Shown: positions 9,190 through 17,968 of the stretch, one piece after another | Layout of the letters: the number at the start of each line of letters is the position of its first letter | Position numbering within the stretch: the first letter of the stretch is position 1 | Made by a program: the position numbers and the translations under genes | Assembly: GCF_900130035.1 (NCBI RefSeq) | Contig: NZ_FQXQ01000001.1 | Location: 620,001 to 684,000, forward strand | Direction of reading: 5' to 3' | DNA length: 64,000 nucleotides | From: Wenyingzhuangia marina | GTDB taxonomy: Bacteria > Bacteroidota > Bacteroidia > Flavobacteriales > Flavobacteriaceae | The notes under the pieces: generated by a model | The model's input: only the letters and a program-made list of their open reading frames with translations | What the model was told of the DNA's origin: nothing | Databases searched by the model: none

Positions 9190-9765
9190 ATGTTTAAACG
9201 AATATTTGATATTCTATTTTCTTTTATTGTAGTAATAACTATTTTAATTTGGTTAATTCCTTTTGTAGCCTTGTTGATTTTTATCACTACAGGTGAAAAA
9301 CCTTTCTTTTTTCAAAAAAGGATTGGGCAGCACGGAAGAGAGTTTCATATATTTAAACTGAGAACCATGAAGGGTTTTCCTCCCGTAAATGATCCTTTGT
9401 TATCTGCCGAAGAAACCGTTAGGATTACCAAAATGGGAAAAATACTGCGTAAATATAGAATTGATGAATTTCCACAGTTTATCAATGTGTTAATAGGTGA
9501 TATGAGTATTGTAGGGCCAAGGCCAGAAAGACAGCAATTTTTAGATAATATCATTCGTGAAATCCCTAATTATGCAGAGCTACAATGCTTAAAACCAGGA
9601 ATCACATCTCTGGGACAAATTCGTTTTGGGTATGCCGACACATTTGCACAAATGAAAATTAGAGCTAGGTACGATTTAGTTTATTTAGATAACCTATCTT
9701 TGTGGACTGATATTAAAATCATCTTATATACCATTATTGTGGTTATTAAAGGAAAAGGTAAATAA
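9190..9765 (+). CDS. Undecaprenyl-phosphate sugar phosphotransferase (bacterial sugar transferase family)
   Basis: A 191-residue monotopic phosphoglycosyl transferase, the minimal catalytic form that moves a sugar phosphate onto undecaprenyl phosphate to start a surface glycan. One N-terminal hydrophobic segment (FDILFSFIVVITILIWLIPF) is followed by the catalytic block: FFFQKRIGQ, FKLRTM, the Asp-Glu of YRIDEFPQFINVLIGDMS, IVGPRPE and LKPGITSLGQI. It lacks the multi-helix N-terminus of WcaJ-type enzymes. It stands alone between a conserved protein and purD rather than in a glycan cluster, so its product is unknown. Confidence 0.87.
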   Translation: MFKRIFDILFSFIVVITILIWLIPFVALLIFITTGEKPFFFQKRIGQHGREFHIFKLRTMKGFPPVNDPLLSAEETVRITKMGKILRKYRIDEFPQFINVLIGDMSIVGPRPERQQFLDNIIREIPNYAELQCLKPGITSLGQIRFGYADTFAQMKIRARYDLVYLDNLSLWTDIKIILYTIIVVIKGKGK

Positions 9766-9768
9766 ATT

Positions 9769-11043
9769 ATGAATATTCTTATTTTAGGTTCTGGAGGTAG
9801 AGAACATGCGTTTGCAAAAAAATTAGTAGAAAGTAAAAAATTGTCTAAGTTATTTATAGCACCAGGAAATGCTGGTACTTCAAAAATAGCTAACAATATT
9901 GCAATAGATCCAACAGATTTTCCTGCAGTTAAAAAAGCAGTGTTAGAAAACAACATTAATATGGTAGTTGTTGGACCAGAAGCTCCTCTGGTAGCAGGTG
10001 TTCACGACTTTTTCTTGGCTGATGATGAATTAAAAAACATTCCAGTAATTGGACCTAAAAAAGATGGAGCAGAATTAGAAGGTTCTAAAGAATTTTCTAA
10101 AAAATTCATGTTCAAACATGGAGTTCCTACAGCAAAATATGAAGCTTTTACAAAAGATACGGTTGCTGAAGGTCAAGCATTTTTAGAAACTTTAAAACCA
10201 CCATTTGTATTAAAAGCAGATGGATTAGCTGCAGGTAAAGGAGTGTTAATTATTAATGATTTACAAGAAGCCAAAGAGGAGTTAGCAGATATGTTAACCA
10301 ACGAAAAATTTGGTGCAGCTTCTTCTAAAGTGGTGATTGAAGAATATTTAGACGGAATTGAATTGTCTGTTTTTGTATTAACAGACGGAAAAGGATATAA
10401 AGTTTTACCATCTGCTAAAGATTATAAAAGAATTGGAGAAGGAGATACCGGTTTAAATACTGGTGGTATGGGTGCAATTTCTCCAGTACCTTTTGCTGAT
10501 GAAGCGTTTATCAAAAAAGTAGAAGATAGAGTAGTAAAACCAACGGTTGAAGGTTTACAAAAAGATGGTATTGATTACCGTGGATTTATCTTTATCGGAT
10601 TGATGAATATTGGTGGAGATCCTTATGTAATTGAATATAATGTACGTATGGGGGATCCTGAAACAGAAGCTGTTTTACCGCGTATTACTTCTGATTTATT
10701 AGATTTATTTGAAGGAGTAGCAACACAAACTTTAGCATCTAAATCTTATGAAGTAGATTCTAGAACCGCAACAACAGTGGTAGTTGTTGCAGGTGGATAT
10801 CCAGAAGCTTATGGAAAAGGAGATGTTATTATAGGTACAGAAAATGAAGAAGAATCTATAGTATTTCATGCAGGTACAGACCTAAAAGATGGAAAGATTG
10901 TTACTAATGGAGGACGTGTTTTAGCAGTGACTTCTTTTGGAGAGGATATTCCTTCTGCTTTGGCAAAATCTTATAGAACGATTGATAAAATTTCTTTTGA
11001 CAAAATGAATTACAGAAAAGACATCGGGTTTGATTTGGTGTAA
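9769..11043 (+). CDS. purD: Phosphoribosylamine--glycine ligase
   Basis: Catalyses ATP-dependent joining of glycine to phosphoribosylamine, the second step of de novo purine synthesis. The 424-residue length is typical. The N-terminal MNILILGSGGREHAFA, the ATP-grasp segment PFVLKADGLAAGKGV and the metal/phosphate loop TGGMGAISPVP are diagnostic, as is EYNVRMGDPETEAVLPR. It starts three bases after the sugar transferase and ends in a strong terminator at 11062-11102. The single-gene form, not fused to other pur genes, is normal for Bacteroidota. Confidence 0.96.
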   Translation: MNILILGSGGREHAFAKKLVESKKLSKLFIAPGNAGTSKIANNIAIDPTDFPAVKKAVLENNINMVVVGPEAPLVAGVHDFFLADDELKNIPVIGPKKDGAELEGSKEFSKKFMFKHGVPTAKYEAFTKDTVAEGQAFLETLKPPFVLKADGLAAGKGVLIINDLQEAKEELADMLTNEKFGAASSKVVIEEYLDGIELSVFVLTDGKGYKVLPSAKDYKRIGEGDTGLNTGGMGAISPVPFADEAFIKKVEDRVVKPTVEGLQKDGIDYRGFIFIGLMNIGGDPYVIEYNVRMGDPETEAVLPRITSDLLDLFEGVATQTLASKSYEVDSRTATTVVVVAGGYPEAYGKGDVIIGTENEEESIVFHAGTDLKDGKIVTNGGRVLAVTSFGEDIPSALAKSYRTIDKISFDKMNYRKDIGFDLV

Positions 11044-11061
11044 TTTAACCTACATAATATT

Positions 11062-11102
11062 AAAAAATGGCTTTGTTTACAACGTAAACAAAGCCATTTT
11101 TT
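11062..11102. terminator. Bidirectional terminator between purD and the SPFH gene
   Basis: An almost perfect 19-bp stem (AAAAAATGGCTTTGTTTAC pairing with its complement) has a three-base AAC loop and T-runs on both strands. It serves purD from the left and the convergent SPFH lipoprotein gene from the right. Confidence 0.9.
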
Positions 11103-11126
11103 AATTATAAATAACAAAAGCTTTTA

Positions 11127-11903
11127 TTAATCTTGATTGATTAATAATGGGGTTTTCCCATCAGTGATAATAACTTTACTATTAGGCGATTTTGATAATT
11201 CTTTAAACGCTTCTATTGTTTTAATTTGAATAATTTCATCTGTTAAACCTTCAGAGAATATTTTTTGTGAATCTCTTTCTCCTTTTGCATTAATTATTTT
11301 TCTTTCAGCTTCTAATTTTTCTTGTTGTAAAACAAACTCCATTCTCATGGCATCTTGCTCAGCTTGTAGTTTTCTTTCTATAGAACTAGCCAAACCATTA
11401 GGTAGTTGAACTCTTTTTAGCAATACAGCTATTAAGTCTATTCCTTCTGCTTGTTTTTCCATGTTTATTTTCATTTTTCTTAGGATTTCAGCTTCAATTT
11501 TTGCTCGCATTCCAGAGTGCATATCTTTTGCATAAAATTGAGCGCAAACATCAGCAGCAGCAGATTTAAAAATACTAGTCACTACAGATTCATAATTCCC
11601 CCCTAAGCTTTCAAGTACTGAAGTTAATTTTGAAGGTTCTAATCGGTATAATATTGATATTTCAGAACCAACACTTAATCCTTCTTTACTAGGTAGGCTT
11701 AAAATAAGTTTAATATTGCTTGTTTGGGTAGATTCTTTAATGACTCTGCTGACAAATGGATTGTAAAAAATAACGCCTTGCGTTTGTATTTTACTAGAAA
11801 ATTTACCTAAAGTTTGTTTCACTCCTACTTCTCCGGGTCTAATTACCCTACAACTAGAGAGTGTAAAAACTGCAACTAATGTTAATCCTATTAATTTTTT
11901 CAT
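11127..11903 (-). CDS. SPFH/prohibitin-family lipoprotein
   Basis: A 258-residue lipoprotein: MKKLIGLTLVAVFTLSSC ends in a lipobox, followed directly by an SPFH (band 7) domain (VIRPGEVGVKQTLGKF, GVIFYNPFVSRV, ISILYRLEPSKL, LPNGLASSIERKLQAEQDA). A coiled-coil segment (MRMEFVLQQEKLEAERKI) is also visible. SPFH proteins form ring or cage assemblies on membranes. Here the anchor is a lipid rather than a transmembrane helix, so the assembly sits on the periplasmic or outer-membrane side. The function is unknown. The gene is monocistronic. Confidence 0.85.
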   Translation of the reverse strand: MKKLIGLTLVAVFTLSSCRVIRPGEVGVKQTLGKFSSKIQTQGVIFYNPFVSRVIKESTQTSNIKLILSLPSKEGLSVGSEISILYRLEPSKLTSVLESLGGNYESVVTSIFKSAAADVCAQFYAKDMHSGMRAKIEAEILRKMKINMEKQAEGIDLIAVLLKRVQLPNGLASSIERKLQAEQDAMRMEFVLQQEKLEAERKIINAKGERDSQKIFSEGLTDEIIQIKTIEAFKELSKSPNSKVIITDGKTPLLINQD

Positions 11904-12046
11904 AATATGTAATTTTAAATGGTTAATATTTAGTGCTTTATGATAAATATATGTATAAATATTCGTTTCTATGATATTTTTAAATTTTTCATTCTATTTA
12001 GAATAAATTTTAAAATCAGGTTTATATATTACAGGTAATTTTAATA

Positions 12047-13111
12047 ATGGCTAATCTAAACTATAAGAATAAAATAATAGTTGCTCCTTTAAATTGGGGT
12101 TGGGGTCATGCATCTCGTTGTATTCCTATTATAAAAGAAATTATGGTTTTAGGATATATTCCTGTCATCGCTTGTGATGGTAGTGCTTTGGATTTTTTAC
12201 AAAAAGAATTTCCAAATATGGAAACGTTAGAATTACCGACTTACGGAATAAAGTATCATCAATATTTTGTTTGGTCTATGTGTTTAAATATTCCAAAAAT
12301 TGTCAATGGAATTATTAAGGAACAAGCTGTTATCAAAAAATATATCACAGAGCATAAAAAGGAGATAGTTGGGATTATTTCTGATAATAGGTTAGGAATC
12401 TACCATTCAGAAATACCATCTGTTTATATCACTCATCAGCTAAATATTAAAGCAGGGATTTTATCAAAAGGCATTAATAAAATTCATCATTATTTCATCA
12501 AAAAACACCAAGAATGTTGGGTGCCTGATGAAGAAAATAGTTTGTATTCAGGAGACTTATCTAAAAACACCTCAAACTTAAATATTCAATACATTGGGGT
12601 TTTATCTAGATTCAAAAAACAAGAGATTCCAACGAAGTACAATTTATTGGTATTGTTGTCTGGAGTAGAAGGACAAAGAAAGGCTTTGGAAGATTTAATG
12701 TTTAAGGAGTTAAAATACTTTAAAGGCAAAATATTATTGGTAAGAGGAACTTTAAACGCTTCTACAAAAGTTTTTCCATCAAATGTTGTGGTGGTAGATT
12801 ATTTGTTATCGAAAGATTTAGAAAAGGCTATAAATGCATCTGATTTAGTGATCTCAAGATCAGGATATAGTACCATTATGGATTTGGTTATTTTAGAAAA
12901 ACGGGCTTTTTATATTCCCACACCGGGACAAACAGAACAAGAGTATTTGGCTAGTTATTTACAGCGTAGTAACATAGCTAATTTTAGTACTCAAAAAGAG
13001 TTTACAATTGATTTGTTAAACAAAAAAAATGTTGAGGGATCTTTTAAAAAGACGTCTCAACATTGTATTTCTGAGTATTTAATTAAGGCTTTTAAGCTTT
13101 CTCCAATGTAA
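12047..13111 (+). CDS. MurG-like (GT28-type) glycosyltransferase
   Basis: A 354-residue GT-B glycosyltransferase. The N-terminal IVAPLNWGWGHASRCIPIIK is the glycine-rich acceptor-domain loop seen in MurG and monogalactosyldiacylglycerol synthases. The C-terminal half has the nucleotide-sugar region (VISRSGYSTIMDLVILEKRAFYIPTPGQTEQ in positions about 265-300), matching the GT28 C-terminal domain. Acceptor and sugar are unknown; a lipid or surface-glycan role is a guess. The last 20 bases overlap the 3' end of the convergent histidine kinase gene. Confidence 0.8.
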   Translation: MANLNYKNKIIVAPLNWGWGHASRCIPIIKEIMVLGYIPVIACDGSALDFLQKEFPNMETLELPTYGIKYHQYFVWSMCLNIPKIVNGIIKEQAVIKKYITEHKKEIVGIISDNRLGIYHSEIPSVYITHQLNIKAGILSKGINKIHHYFIKKHQECWVPDEENSLYSGDLSKNTSNLNIQYIGVLSRFKKQEIPTKYNLLVLLSGVEGQRKALEDLMFKELKYFKGKILLVRGTLNASTKVFPSNVVVVDYLLSKDLEKAINASDLVISRSGYSTIMDLVILEKRAFYIPTPGQTEQEYLASYLQRSNIANFSTQKEFTIDLLNKKNVEGSFKKTSQHCISEYLIKAFKLSPM

Positions 13112-14132
13112 AATAGAACGTAGAACCAACACCAACACTACTTGTTACATCAATAGTTTGTTCATGTGCTTCTATAATGTGCTTTACAATTGACAATCCT
13201 AGACCAGAACCTCCTTGATCTCTAGACCTACTTTTATCTACTCTATAAAAACGTTCAAACAATCTAGGAACATCTACTTCGGCAATTCCTTCACCGTTAT
13301 CGGTTACTTTAATCACTACTTTTTCTTCGTCTTCATAGTCTACAGAAACGATGGTTGTTCCACCAATTTTTCCGTATTTAATAGAATTCATCACAAGGTT
13401 GATTAACACTTGCTCAATTTTACTTTGATCTGCCAATACAAATTCAGGAATGTCATAAAACTTATCTAACGTAAGTTTTATATTTCTTTTTTTGGCTTGC
13501 ATTTCTAGTAAATCAAAAACTTTTTGAATGACTTTTATGATGTTAAAAGTGTCAATTTTAAGTTTTAAATCGTTGGTTTCTAGTTTTGTAATTAAATCTA
13601 AATCTCCAACAATTTCACTAAGTCTTTCAATAGCAAGGTTGGCTCTTTTTAAATATTTTTCTCTAATTTCTCTGTTTTCAGCAGCTCCTTCAATTAAAGT
13701 TAACAAGTAACCTTGTACGGTAAACAAAGGTGTTTTTAACTCGTGAGCAACATTTCCTAAAAAATCACGTCTGTAATTTTCACGATAATTCAACTTTGTG
13801 ATTTCTCTTTTCTTTTTATAGGAATACTTCAGAATGTCTCTGGCTAAAAAGTCAAACTCATCAGCATTTACATTAATTCTAGAAATTCTTCTCTTTTTTA
13901 AAGTGTTTACTTGATTGTATATTTTATCAATTCTATAATTAATGTAATTGTTAATTCCGCTATTTAGTACAATTGTTAGAAGTATAAATAAGACTCCAGA
14001 TAAAATGAGTAGCGCATTAACATCTATCTCTTCTAATGTATTGAACATAAAAAAGATAATGGCTGCATTGATACAAGCAACAAGTATAAAAGAGAGGAGA
14101 ATTGAAAAAAGTAAGAAGTTTTTAATTTTCAT
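13092..14132 (-). CDS. phoR: PhoR-like sensor histidine kinase
   Basis: A 346-residue membrane kinase. Two helices (about residues 5-31 and 38-60) flank almost no periplasmic loop. The HisKA box is NVAHELKTPLFTVQGY with phosphoacceptor His130. The HATPase has the N box (LVMNSIKYG), G1 (DNGEGI) and G2 (GGSGLGLSIVKHI). It overlaps the response regulator by 11 bases. The pair resembles PhoR/PhoB. The absence of a sensing loop fits PhoR-type kinases, which take their signal from the phosphate transporter, although no pst or phoU genes are in the window. The phosphate assignment rests on the architecture plus the box arrays near 14868 and 17835. Confidence 0.85.
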   Translation of the reverse strand: MKIKNFLLFSILLSFILVACINAAIIFFMFNTLEEIDVNALLILSGVLFILLTIVLNSGINNYINYRIDKIYNQVNTLKKRRISRINVNADEFDFLARDILKYSYKKKREITKLNYRENYRRDFLGNVAHELKTPLFTVQGYLLTLIEGAAENREIREKYLKRANLAIERLSEIVGDLDLITKLETNDLKLKIDTFNIIKVIQKVFDLLEMQAKKRNIKLTLDKFYDIPEFVLADQSKIEQVLINLVMNSIKYGKIGGTTIVSVDYEDEEKVVIKVTDNGEGIAEVDVPRLFERFYRVDKSRSRDQGGSGLGLSIVKHIIEAHEQTIDVTSSVGVGSTFYFTLEKA

Positions 14133-14811
14133 GTAAAATGAACTTATATCCTACTCCCTTAACGGTTTTAAAGTAATCATCACCAATTTTTTCACGAAGT
14201 TTTCTAATGTGTACATCAATAGTTCTATCTCCAACCACTACATCACTACCCCAAACTTTTTTCATGATAGATTCTCGGTTAAATACTTTACCTGGTTTAG
14301 AAGTTAACAAAGAAAAAAGTTCGAATTCTTTTCTAGGTAACACAATTTTATCACCGTCTTTAATAATTAAGTATTCGTCACGATCTATGGTAATTCCACC
14401 TAATTCGGTATTGTTGTTACTACCTTCTTCTTTAATTCTTCTTAATAAAGATTTAATCTTACTAATTAACAATTTTGGTTTAATTGGCTTGGTAATGTAG
14501 TCGTCAGCACCAGCATCGAACCCAGCTACTTGACTATAATCTTCACCTCTAGCAGTAAAAAAAGAAATAATTACATCTCCCATATCAGGAAGTTCTCTAA
14601 TTTTTTCACAAGCTTCAACACCATCCATTTCAGGCATCATTACATCTAATAGAATTAAATGAGGTTGTACTTTTTTTGCTTGACTTACAGCTTCTAAGCC
14701 ATTCTCTGCAGTATAAATATCGTATCCCTCTTTTTTAAGATTGTAACCAACAATTTCTAAGATATCTGGTTCATCGTCTACTAAAAGTATTTTAATCTGA
14801 TTTGTTTCCAT
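14122..14811 (-). CDS. phoB: PhoB-like OmpR-family response regulator
   Basis: A 229-residue regulator with an N-terminal receiver (acidic pocket VDDE at 11-14, phosphoacceptor Asp56 in ILLDVMMPEMDG, Lys in DYITKPIKPK) and a C-terminal winged helix (LPRKEFELFSLLTSKPGKVF, VGDRTIDVHIRKLREKIG, TVKGVGYKF). It is transcribed ahead of the kinase. OmpR/PhoB proteins bind direct repeats with 11-bp phasing, and exactly such repeats (TTAACA) lie 57-123 bases upstream of this gene, suggesting autoregulation. PhoB identity is likely but not proven. Confidence 0.87.
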   Translation of the reverse strand: METNQIKILLVDDEPDILEIVGYNLKKEGYDIYTAENGLEAVSQAKKVQPHLILLDVMMPEMDGVEACEKIRELPDMGDVIISFFTARGEDYSQVAGFDAGADDYITKPIKPKLLISKIKSLLRRIKEEGSNNNTELGGITIDRDEYLIIKDGDKIVLPRKEFELFSLLTSKPGKVFNRESIMKKVWGSDVVVGDRTIDVHIRKLREKIGDDYFKTVKGVGYKFILHEN

Positions 14812-14832
14812 TATATGTGTTATTAATCACAG

Positions 14833-14840
14833 CAAAATTA
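14833..14840 (-). promoter_or_regulatory. Candidate -7 element of the phoB-phoR operon
   Basis: On the minus strand this reads TAATTTTG, a perfect TAnnTTTG match, 22 bases upstream of the response-regulator ATG. The first TTAACA pair (14868-14884) would lie about 40-55 bases upstream of the resulting start site, a typical activator position. Confidence 0.5.
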
Positions 14841-14867
14841 ATCTTTTACAAGATACAAAAGAGTTTG

Positions 14868-14934
14868 TTAACAATCATTTAACAGTAAGCCTAACTTAAC
14901 GTAATCATGGACTGTAGTTAACAATATTTTAACA
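14868..14934. promoter_or_regulatory. Two Pho-box-like TTAACA direct-repeat pairs
   Basis: TTAACA occurs at 14868-14873 and 14879-14884, and again at 14918-14923 and 14929-14934. Within each pair the spacing is exactly 11 bp (one helical turn); the pairs are 50 bp apart. TTAACA-N5-TTAACA is the form of the Bacillus PhoP box, and 11-bp direct repeats are bound by PhoB-type regulators in general. The array sits between the divergent phoB-phoR operon and the TonB-dependent receptor, so it may serve both. Confidence 0.6.
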
Positions 14935-15013
14935 TAAAGGTAATGATATATTGCGCTCTTTAAGGTATTATTTATAGACTTTTGCACCGCTTTTAACAAA
15001 TATAGCATTGATA

Positions 15014-17740
15014 ATGAGAAATTTATTAGTTACATTTTTTACTTTGATGAGTGTAGTTACGTTTGCACAGTCAAAAGGAACCATTTCAGGAAAAATACAA
15101 GATAAGGATATGGGGTTAGAACCTTTGCCTTTTGTAAGTATTTACGACAGTAAAGATAATACTGTAGGAACTACCTCTGATTTTGATGGAAATTACATTA
15201 TAAAATTAAGTCCAGGTGTACACACTCTTGTTTTTGAGTTTGTAGGATACGAAACTGTTAAAAAACAAGTAACAGTAAAAGCTAATGCAACGCAAAATAT
15301 TACGATTGTAATGTCTTCTGTAGCCGATGCTTTAGATGCAGTAGTATTAACTGCTGTTGTTAATAAAGAAAGTGAGGCTGCTTTAATGGAGGTTCAGAAA
15401 GAATCTGTAGTGGTGATTGAAAGTGTTGGAGCTGAGCAATTGTCTTCTCAGGGAGTTTCTGATGCTGCAGCAGCAACAACTAAAGTTACAGGAGTATCTA
15501 AACAACAAGGGTCTAGTGATGTTTATGTTCGTGGTTTAGGGGATAGATATAATAGTACTACCTTAAACGGATTACCATTGCCTTCTAATGATCCATCAAA
15601 CAAAAACATTTCTTTAGATTTGTTTTCTACAGATGTATTACAGAATGTTGGAATTAGTAAAACATTTTCTTCAAGTGTAACAGGAGATTTAGGTGGAGCA
15701 AATATAAATGTAGAAACAAAACAAGCTTCTACAAAATCAAACTTTGCCATTGGAATTTCTACTGGAGCAAATTCACAAACTACTTTTAAAGATTTTAAGA
15801 ATATTAATTCTGCTAATTACTTAGGGATTCAAACAAATACGGATCAACCAATAACAGATTTACAAAAATACAGTTTTACAGGTCAAATTTCACCTAGTAC
15901 TTCATCAGCATTACCTAAAGTTGGAATTTCTTTAAATGGAGGAAGAAAAGTTAGATTTGATAACGGTTCTTCATTTTCATATTTCTTGGTTGGTTCTTTT
16001 GGGAATAGTTACAGATTTCAACAAGGAATTAATGTAGGAAATAGAACAGCAACTTCTCAAGGATCTAATTATTATGATGCAAAAGAATACAGTTATTCGG
16101 CTTCTAAATTAGCAATGGGGAATTTTGAGTATTCTTTTAATTCAGATCATAAAATCCTATTTAATTCAGTTTTTGTTCATTCTAATAGTCAAAAAATACA
16201 AGATTATTATGGTGATACTAATGATAATAATGATGTAAACCTTGTTTTACAAACAGAAAGTCAAGATAAATTATTAGTAAATCAATTGATTTCTAAAAAC
16301 GGATTTGGCGAATATTTAGATCTAGATTTAGGGTTGGCCTATAATAATGTGGTTAATGATCAGCCAGATAGAAAAAAGAATGTTGTGATTTTAGACGATC
16401 CTTCTGGAAAAGCAAGGTTTTCTACTGGTACAGCAAGAGAAAATAGTAGATATTATCAAAATTTAACTGAAAATGATTTGGTAGGAAATATTGTTGCTAA
16501 AATTTATTTAGGTGAAAGAGGAGCTGAAGATACAAAAGGATCAATAGGAGTAGGGTACAGTTTTAGAAACACAAAACGAGATTTCAAAGCTTGGTATTTT
16601 GATCATAACGCTTTATCGAGTTCAAATTTATTTGATCCAAATAATTTGTCTGCAATATTAAATCAACAAGCATTGGATAATGGTGATTTTGATTTAAGAA
16701 CTGGTTTCGGGTTTGGTAGAGGAGCTTTAGATCCTTTTACTTATGATGGAGATAAAATGGTAAATAGTGCGAATGTAAATTTAGATTATAACATCACTGA
16801 TAAATTGTTTTTTAGTTTAGGAGGTCGTTTTGAAAACATTACAATGGATGTGAATTGGAAAACGAATTTGTCGGATGATAGTGCACAACTAAACAATACA
16901 TATATTTTACCTTCTTTAAATTTAAAATATAGTTTAAATGATGAAAATCAATTTAGATTTTCTGCAAGTAAAACATACACATATCCTCAGTTTAAAGAAG
17001 TTGCAGAGTTTGTATACGAAGGGGCTAACTATACAGAGCAAGGAAATGGTGATTTAGAGCCTTCTGATAACTACAATTTAGATGTTAAATATGAGTTTTT
17101 CCCAGAGAATGGAGGATTAATTTCAGCAACGGTATTTGGTAAAATGATAAAAAATTCTATTAACAGAATAGAGTTAAATGCAGCATCAGACAATGCATAT
17201 TCATATCAAAACACTGGAGATGCTAAAGTTTTAGGTTTAGAAATGGAATATAAAACAACTTTAGCAACTTTTGGAGATGATACTACAGAAGATTTTAGTA
17301 AAATTAAATTTGGAGCCAATGGTACCTATATGTATACAACTCAAGATTTAGAAACACGAGGATTGTTTAGACCAACTAATACAACTTCACAGTTACAGGG
17401 AGCTTCTCCAATTATTGTAAATGGAGATATTTCATATGTGTTAAATCATAAAGATCAAGAATCTATGGCTACTTTGGTGATAAATTATCAGGGTGATAAG
17501 TTATATAGTATTGGTACAAATTCAGGAACAATAGGTTTAGAGGATGTTGTACAAAAAGCCATTACGACTTTAGATTTTGTAGCAAAACATCAATTTAACA
17601 AAAACATGAGTTTAAAAGTTTCACTTAAAAATATTTTAAACCCATCAATTAAGAGAGTAAGAGATTTAGATACTCCATTAACAAATGTTTCATACAAAAG
17701 AGGAATTGATTTAGGTTTATCTTTAGGATATAAGTTCTAA
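15014..17740 (+). CDS. TonB-dependent receptor, probable member of the PhoB-like regulon
   Basis: A 908-residue outer-membrane receptor. The start is the ATG at 15014 (MRNLLVTFFTLMSVVTFAQ, a signal peptide), not the TTG two codons earlier. A carboxypeptidase-regulatory-like domain (GTISGKIQDKDMG to about residue 105) precedes a plug with VYVRGLGDRYNSTTLNGLPL. The barrel ends in GLSLGYKF. It is followed by a terminator and then a surface lipoprotein gene, a common Bacteroidota pairing. The upstream TTAACA boxes and the divergent PhoB/R-like pair suggest induction under phosphate limitation and import of a phosphorus-containing substrate. That is inference. Confidence 0.88.
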   Translation: MRNLLVTFFTLMSVVTFAQSKGTISGKIQDKDMGLEPLPFVSIYDSKDNTVGTTSDFDGNYIIKLSPGVHTLVFEFVGYETVKKQVTVKANATQNITIVMSSVADALDAVVLTAVVNKESEAALMEVQKESVVVIESVGAEQLSSQGVSDAAAATTKVTGVSKQQGSSDVYVRGLGDRYNSTTLNGLPLPSNDPSNKNISLDLFSTDVLQNVGISKTFSSSVTGDLGGANINVETKQASTKSNFAIGISTGANSQTTFKDFKNINSANYLGIQTNTDQPITDLQKYSFTGQISPSTSSALPKVGISLNGGRKVRFDNGSSFSYFLVGSFGNSYRFQQGINVGNRTATSQGSNYYDAKEYSYSASKLAMGNFEYSFNSDHKILFNSVFVHSNSQKIQDYYGDTNDNNDVNLVLQTESQDKLLVNQLISKNGFGEYLDLDLGLAYNNVVNDQPDRKKNVVILDDPSGKARFSTGTARENSRYYQNLTENDLVGNIVAKIYLGERGAEDTKGSIGVGYSFRNTKRDFKAWYFDHNALSSSNLFDPNNLSAILNQQALDNGDFDLRTGFGFGRGALDPFTYDGDKMVNSANVNLDYNITDKLFFSLGGRFENITMDVNWKTNLSDDSAQLNNTYILPSLNLKYSLNDENQFRFSASKTYTYPQFKEVAEFVYEGANYTEQGNGDLEPSDNYNLDVKYEFFPENGGLISATVFGKMIKNSINRIELNAASDNAYSYQNTGDAKVLGLEMEYKTTLATFGDDTTEDFSKIKFGANGTYMYTTQDLETRGLFRPTNTTSQLQGASPIIVNGDISYVLNHKDQESMATLVINYQGDKLYSIGTNSGTIGLEDVVQKAITTLDFVAKHQFNKNMSLKVSLKNILNPSIKRVRDLDTPLTNVSYKRGIDLGLSLGYKF

Positions 17741-17758
17741 AACTTAACTTTAAAATAT

Positions 17759-17798
17759 AAAAAAGGTGTTTGGTTTTTTAAAATCAAACACCTTTTTT
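17759..17798 (+). terminator. Terminator after the TonB-dependent receptor
   Basis: The stem GGTGTTTG/CAAACACC is extended by A:T pairs around an A/T-rich loop and followed by TTTTTT. Confidence 0.85.
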
Positions 17799-17834
17799 AT
17801 TTGATATTAATAACAGAAGCATTAATGATTACAC

Positions 17835-17894
17835 TTAACAATAAGTTTACAAAAACGCAAATAGACTTAACAAGAACTTAATAAGCTCTTAACT
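17835..17894 (+). promoter_or_regulatory. Array of five 11-bp-phased TTAACA-like boxes
   Basis: Hexamers TTAACA (17835), TTTACA (17846), TTAACA (17867), TTAATA (17878) and TTAACT (17889) are spaced 11, 21, 11 and 11 bp apart. The array lies just upstream of a near-consensus -7 element (TTACTTTG at 17916-17923) of the lipoprotein gene. This places the last three boxes at roughly -60 to -33, as expected for an OmpR/PhoB-class activator. It repeats the motif found next to the PhoB/R-like genes. Confidence 0.6.
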
Positions 17895-17968
17895 CAAACT
17901 AAGACATACCTGTTGTTACTTTGTATCAACAAAATTTGAAACAAAAACAAAACAAAATTTTATTTAAG

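Noticed and set aside
13948-14136. Plus-strand frame across the phoB-phoR junction
   Set aside because: It is antisense to membrane helices of the kinase; the composition mirrors that and no promoter is visible.
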